The position numbers were made by a program, and so were the translations under genes. Shown in pieces: positions 41,502 to 44,878 of a stretch of 44,878 nucleotides of DNA (the stretch's first letter is position 1; each line of letters begins with the position of its first letter). Origin of the DNA: an uncultured Ureaplasma sp. (GTDB taxonomy: Bacteria; Bacillota_I; Bacilli_A; Mycoplasmatales; Mycoplasmoidaceae); NCBI GenBank assembly GCA_902766725.1, contig CACXEQ010000029.1, positions 1 through 44,878 on the forward strand. Direction: 5' to 3'. The notes below the pieces were generated by a model, which saw only the letters and a list, made by a program, of their open reading frames with translations, was not told the DNA's origin and searched no databases.

Positions 41502-43874
41502 TTATATATTTCTTTTTACATTTTTGCCAACTAAAACTTTAGTTGTTTTTAATATTTTATTATTGAATACAATAGAATATATTTCATTATAGTTATCTAC
41601 TAAATAAATAGTAATATTATCAAGTACCTCAGGCGGTACATCTTTCAAAAATCTTTCATCACGAGAAGGGATGATAATATTTTTTACTCCACCTCTATAT
41701 GCAGAAATAGTTTTTTCTTTTATACCGCCTATAATACCAACTTTGCCTCTTAATGTAATTTCACCTGTCATACTTAATGTATTTTTTACAGGTTTATTTA
41801 AAAAAGCAGAAATAATAGCTGTTGTTAATGTGACTCCAGCAGATGGACCATCTTTTGGTATTCCACCAGCAGGAACATGAATATGAATATCAGTCTTAGA
41901 AAAATCAATTTTGTTTAAACCAAATAATTTTGCATTAGCTTTTACATAAGATAAAGCAACTTCCGCAGATTCTTTCATTGTTTCTCTTAAATTACCAGTA
42001 ATTTTAATATCACCTTTACCAAGAAAATGTGTTACTTCAATTTGTAATAAGTCACCACCTGCAGATGTATAAGCCATACCATTAACTACACCAGCAATAT
42101 TATCTTTTTCACTCACATTGTACTCGTAAATTTCTTTATCCAAATAAAATTTAACTGCTTTAGTATCTATCTTTACATTTGAAAATACTTTTTTTGTCAT
42201 TTGTTCAACGACATATTTTCTAATTATTTTTCTTATTTGTCTTTCTAATTCTCTAACTCCAGCTTCTAATGTGTAATGTCTGATAATAAATAAAAGTGAT
42301 TCATCACTAAAATACAAATTTTTTTTGTTTAAACCACAATCTTTTAAAATTTTAGGAATTAAGTATTGTTTAGCTATTGCTAATTTTTCTAATTCAGTAT
42401 AACTAGTTAATTCGATTATTTCTAATCTATCATACAAAGCAGCTGGAATTTGTTCAACATAATTGGCTGTAGCAACAAACATAACTTTAGATAAATCATA
42501 ATCTTCTTCAATATAGTTATCACTAAATTTATTATTTTGCTCAGGATCAAGTACTTCCAACATTGCAGATGAAGGATCACCAAGTTCGTGAGATGACATT
42601 TTATCTATTTCATCTAATAAGAAAAGGGGGTTAATAACTCCTGCTTTTCTCATTGCTTTAATAATTCTCCCTGGCATTGAACCTATATATGTTCGTCTGT
42701 GACCACGAATTTCAGCTTCATCTTTTACACCACCTAAAGACATTTTAACAAATGGTTTATTCAATGCAACAGCAATTGAATTAGCTAGAGATGATTTACC
42801 CACACCTGGTGGACCAACTAAACAAATAATTGGAGCTTTTGTATTTTTAGATTTAGCTCTAACTGCTAAATATTCAATTATTCTTTCTTTTACTTTAGTT
42901 AAACCATAATGCGATTCATTTAAAGACTTCTTAACATTATCAAAATTATCATTATCTTTACTTTCTTGTCATCATGGAATATTTAATAGTCATTCAATGT
43001 AAGTTCTAATCATTGATGCTTCTTGGGGATTTGATGATTCTAAATGATTAATTTCATGTTCAATTTTTTCTTTAACATTTTTAGGATATGGATTAGAATG
43101 AAGTTTTTTTCTAAATTTGTCTGCATCATTTTCTTTAGATGATATTTCTCCTAATTCTTCCTTTATAGTACGAAGTTTTTCACGTAGATAAAACTCTTTT
43201 TGTTGTTTAGATAAAGTTTCATTCATTTTTCTATTAATGCTTTTATCAACCATAGACATATCATTAGGATTAGATAGTACACTACACAATGCATCAATTT
43301 TTAAATCCAATGTATTAAGAGCTAAAATTTGTTGTTTTTGGTCAAAATGAATTGGCAAAATATCAGCAATTTGATAAACTATATCAACAATATCAACATT
43401 TTGCTTTAACTTTTCATTTTCCGCAATAAACATCTTAATATTTGCAGCAATCTTTGGATCATACCGCATTAATAATTCCAATAATGTTGCAAAATGCTTT
43501 GAATCTGAATTCTTCACATATAATTGCGAATCATTAATTATTGCATAATCAACATATAAACTATTTTTTACTAAACTAATATTGTTTATTAAAACTCGAC
43601 TAATTGGTAAAACAGAAACTTTCATTTCATTAGACTGTTTAACAATTTTTTCAATTTTAGCCAAAACCCCAATATTATATATTTCATTAACTTGACCAAT
43701 TTGATCTAATTTAGGATTCATTTGTGCTGTAATAATAATTTCTTTATTTTTGTCATATGCTTCATTAATTGCTTTAATAGACATTGGCCTAGCAATATCA
43801 ATTTCTTTTCTGACATTAGGAAAACATATTACCCCTCTAGTAACCAAAAGATTTTTATTTGTTGTTTTTTTCAT
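41502..43874 (-). CDS. lon: ATP-dependent protease Lon
   Basis: This 790-aa LonA serine protease degrades damaged and regulatory proteins. Domains in order are the N-terminal substrate domain (residues 1-200, beginning LLVTRGVICFPNV), the helical linker with LSKQQKEFYLREKLRTIKEE, and the AAA+ module with Walker A GVGKSSLANS (residue about 350), Walker B FLLDEIDKM and GHRRTYIGSMPGRI. The protease domain has catalytic Ser in PKDGPSAGVTL and catalytic Lys in GGIKEKTISAYRGG. A stretch with three Trp coded by TGA lies just before Walker A. A CIRCE operator lies 30 bp upstream, consistent with HrcA control as in other mycoplasmas. Confidence 0.97.
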
Positions 43875-43903
43875 ATTAGTTTATTTATGTCCTCTTATAT
43901 ATT

Positions 43904-43930
43904 TTAGCAAACTTTATCAAAGAGTGCTAA
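43904..43930 (-). promoter_or_regulatory. CIRCE operator upstream of lon
   Basis: Read on the plus strand: TTAGCAAAC, N9, GAGTGCTAA. One arm is perfect and the other matches 7 of 9 bases. It lies 30 bp from the lon ATG. With the dnaJ site this defines a small HrcA regulon. Confidence 0.85.
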
Positions 43931-44040
43931 TTTTTTTAAAAATATGTTGCTGTTACAAAATATGCTACTTAATAGATATAATAATCATATATATATATAT
44001 ATTATTTATCAAAATATTTTTAATGCAATAAAAAAGAGTA

Positions 44041-44878
44041 AAGTCTCAAAAAAATTCGCCTAACTTATACTAATATGAGGTTAAGTTATGTTAAATTATG
44101 GAAGAAAAAATGCAAAATTTGTGGGGATAAATTAATCAAAAAAAGTTTTAATAAAGCTAATAATCAAATTTGATATTGTAAGTGTTGTCACAGACATTAT
44201 GTTTTTAAAAGAAAAGATATTCGTAATAAATTATGGATCTACAGATATATAGATTTTCTTTTAGATAATAAAAACAATAAAAGATTTTAATGTTAGCAAA
44301 TCTACATTTCATCACAAGATAAGTAAATTTAGAAATACAAATATATTTTTACCAGAAGATAGACAACAATATAATCAAATATCTGATTATGCTTTATGGT
44401 TAAAAAGAAAATGTTGCTATTTAATAGCAAGAACTAATGAAAACGTGATTGGTTTTGCTAGATATGATTCAGAACGTTTTGAATCATGCCTAGATTTCAT
44501 GAAGAAATTTAAACCACCTAAATATGTTGTTCGTAATGGACAAAATGATCTATTAAAAGCAATCAATAAAGTTTGAAACAAAACTTTAATTCAACAATGC
44601 CAATTTAATATTATTATGAATGGTAGACAAAACTTGCAAAGCATCCAAAAACTATTCATGATAAATAGCTAAGAAAATTATCACTGAGAATAAGCAATAT
44701 TCATTTGCTGTCTAGTACAATCAGATGTGGAAAAGATTTGAAAAAATTCATTGAAATCAATCTCGATTATTTATTAACAAAATCATCAAATGATGAACAA
44801 GAGTGATATACACATAAAAAAGTTAAATCATATGCATTTCAGTTACTAAGAGTATATTCATCTGGAAATCTATTTAGA
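44041..44878 (+). mobile_element. Insertion element 'ISb', longest copy (runs off window)
   Basis: The left end AAGTCTCAAAAAAATTCGCC recurs at 36558 and 41248. The element carries a broken transposase and continues beyond the window end, so the right end and any target duplication cannot be seen. Confidence 0.7.
44075..44878 (+). pseudogene. ISb transposase, frameshifted
   Basis: The first frame (44075-44290, GAGG and ATG overlapping) reads MRLSYVKLWKKKCKICGDKL, then YCKCCHRHYVFKRKD, a CxxC-CxxC zinc ribbon. It stops at KRF-TAA. A second frame resumes with FNVSKSTFHHKISKFRNTN (helix-turn-helix-like) and continues ALWLKRKCCYLIARTNENVI, FMKKFKPPKYVVRNGQNDLL and LIQQCQFNIIMNGRQNLQSI to a stop near 44672. 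A third continues to the window end. The pattern of zinc ribbon, HTH, then D/N-G-x-x-x-LL and W...QxCxF resembles IS256/IS1249-type DDE transposases, with the second Asp changed to Asn (RNGQ). It is inactive as read. Confidence 0.55.

Noticed and set aside
43985-44003. AT dinucleotide run as a phase-variation tract
   Set aside because: It lies between lon and ISb with no gene depending on it; the short ATATAT run is expected at this composition.

Overview
The window comes from a very AT-rich mollicute (mycoplasma-type) chromosome. The clearest sign is the genetic code: nearly every long gene is interrupted by in-frame TGA triplets exactly where its family has tryptophan (for example TYAT-W-W-IRQ in the sigma factor and EFW in AsnRS), so UGA is read as Trp (table 4) and all coordinates below read through TGA. 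There are no cell-wall genes. CIRCE-type heat-shock operators, a lipobox surface protein and the order RNase Y / EIIB-like / NAD kinase / TrpRS / Cof-type HAD recall the M. genitalium-pneumoniae-Ureaplasma side of the Mollicutes (from memory, not searched). I cannot name the species.

Layout. 1-1622: 3' end of a large surface membrane protein; a complete paralogue lies at 37052-39559. 1707-2166: decayed short insertion element (called ISa here). 2236-3995 (minus): Sfp-type phosphopantetheinyl transferase and acetate kinase. 4078-5245: accessory pocket with a double-glycine-leader peptide, a 38-aa ORF and a frameshifted Fic/Doc-like gene. 5395-11708: primary sigma factor, Nif3-like protein, Nfu scaffold (minus), LeuRS and M17 aminopeptidase. 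11729-12054: second ISa copy, lying between pepA and its probable terminator. 12140-16447: mraZ operator, mraZ-rsmH-(FtsA-like?) remnant of the division cluster without ftsZ, then CIRCE-dnaJ-grpE. 16497-20041: asnS-pgsA-cinA-recA. 20044-20826 (minus): PnuC-like transporter. 20895-23699: 26-aa leader ORF and an MgtA-type ATPase. 23701-26318 (minus): der-cmk-tail-anchored protein. 26405-30721: rny, EIIB-like and nadK (minus), trpS, HAD phosphatase. 30940-34769 (minus): mnmA-alaS. 34823-36433: APC permease. 36558-36963: nested insertion-element debris. 37052-39559: lipoprotein. 39560-41299: about 1.7 kb of decayed DNA including a shattered GIY-YIG nuclease gene. 41300-43874 (minus): lon and a 59-aa zinc-ribbon membrane microprotein, with CIRCE upstream. 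44041-44878: second insertion element (ISb) with a broken transposase, running off the window.

Together the core genes cover translation (four aaRSs, MnmA, Der, RsmH), protein quality control under a likely HrcA regulon (dnaJ-grpE and lon), acetate/ATP production, NAD(P) supply (PnuC plus NAD kinase), Mg2+ import and RNA turnover. The accessory parts are surface-protein paralogues, insertion-element remnants and a possible peptide/toxin pocket. The most interesting items are the GG-leader peptide, the mraZ start codon sitting inside its own triple operator, the leader ORF before mgtA, several apparently leaderless promoters, the cysteine-less EIIB-like protein beside NAD kinase, and the zinc-ribbon microprotein behind lon. 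No tRNA, rRNA or CRISPR array was seen.
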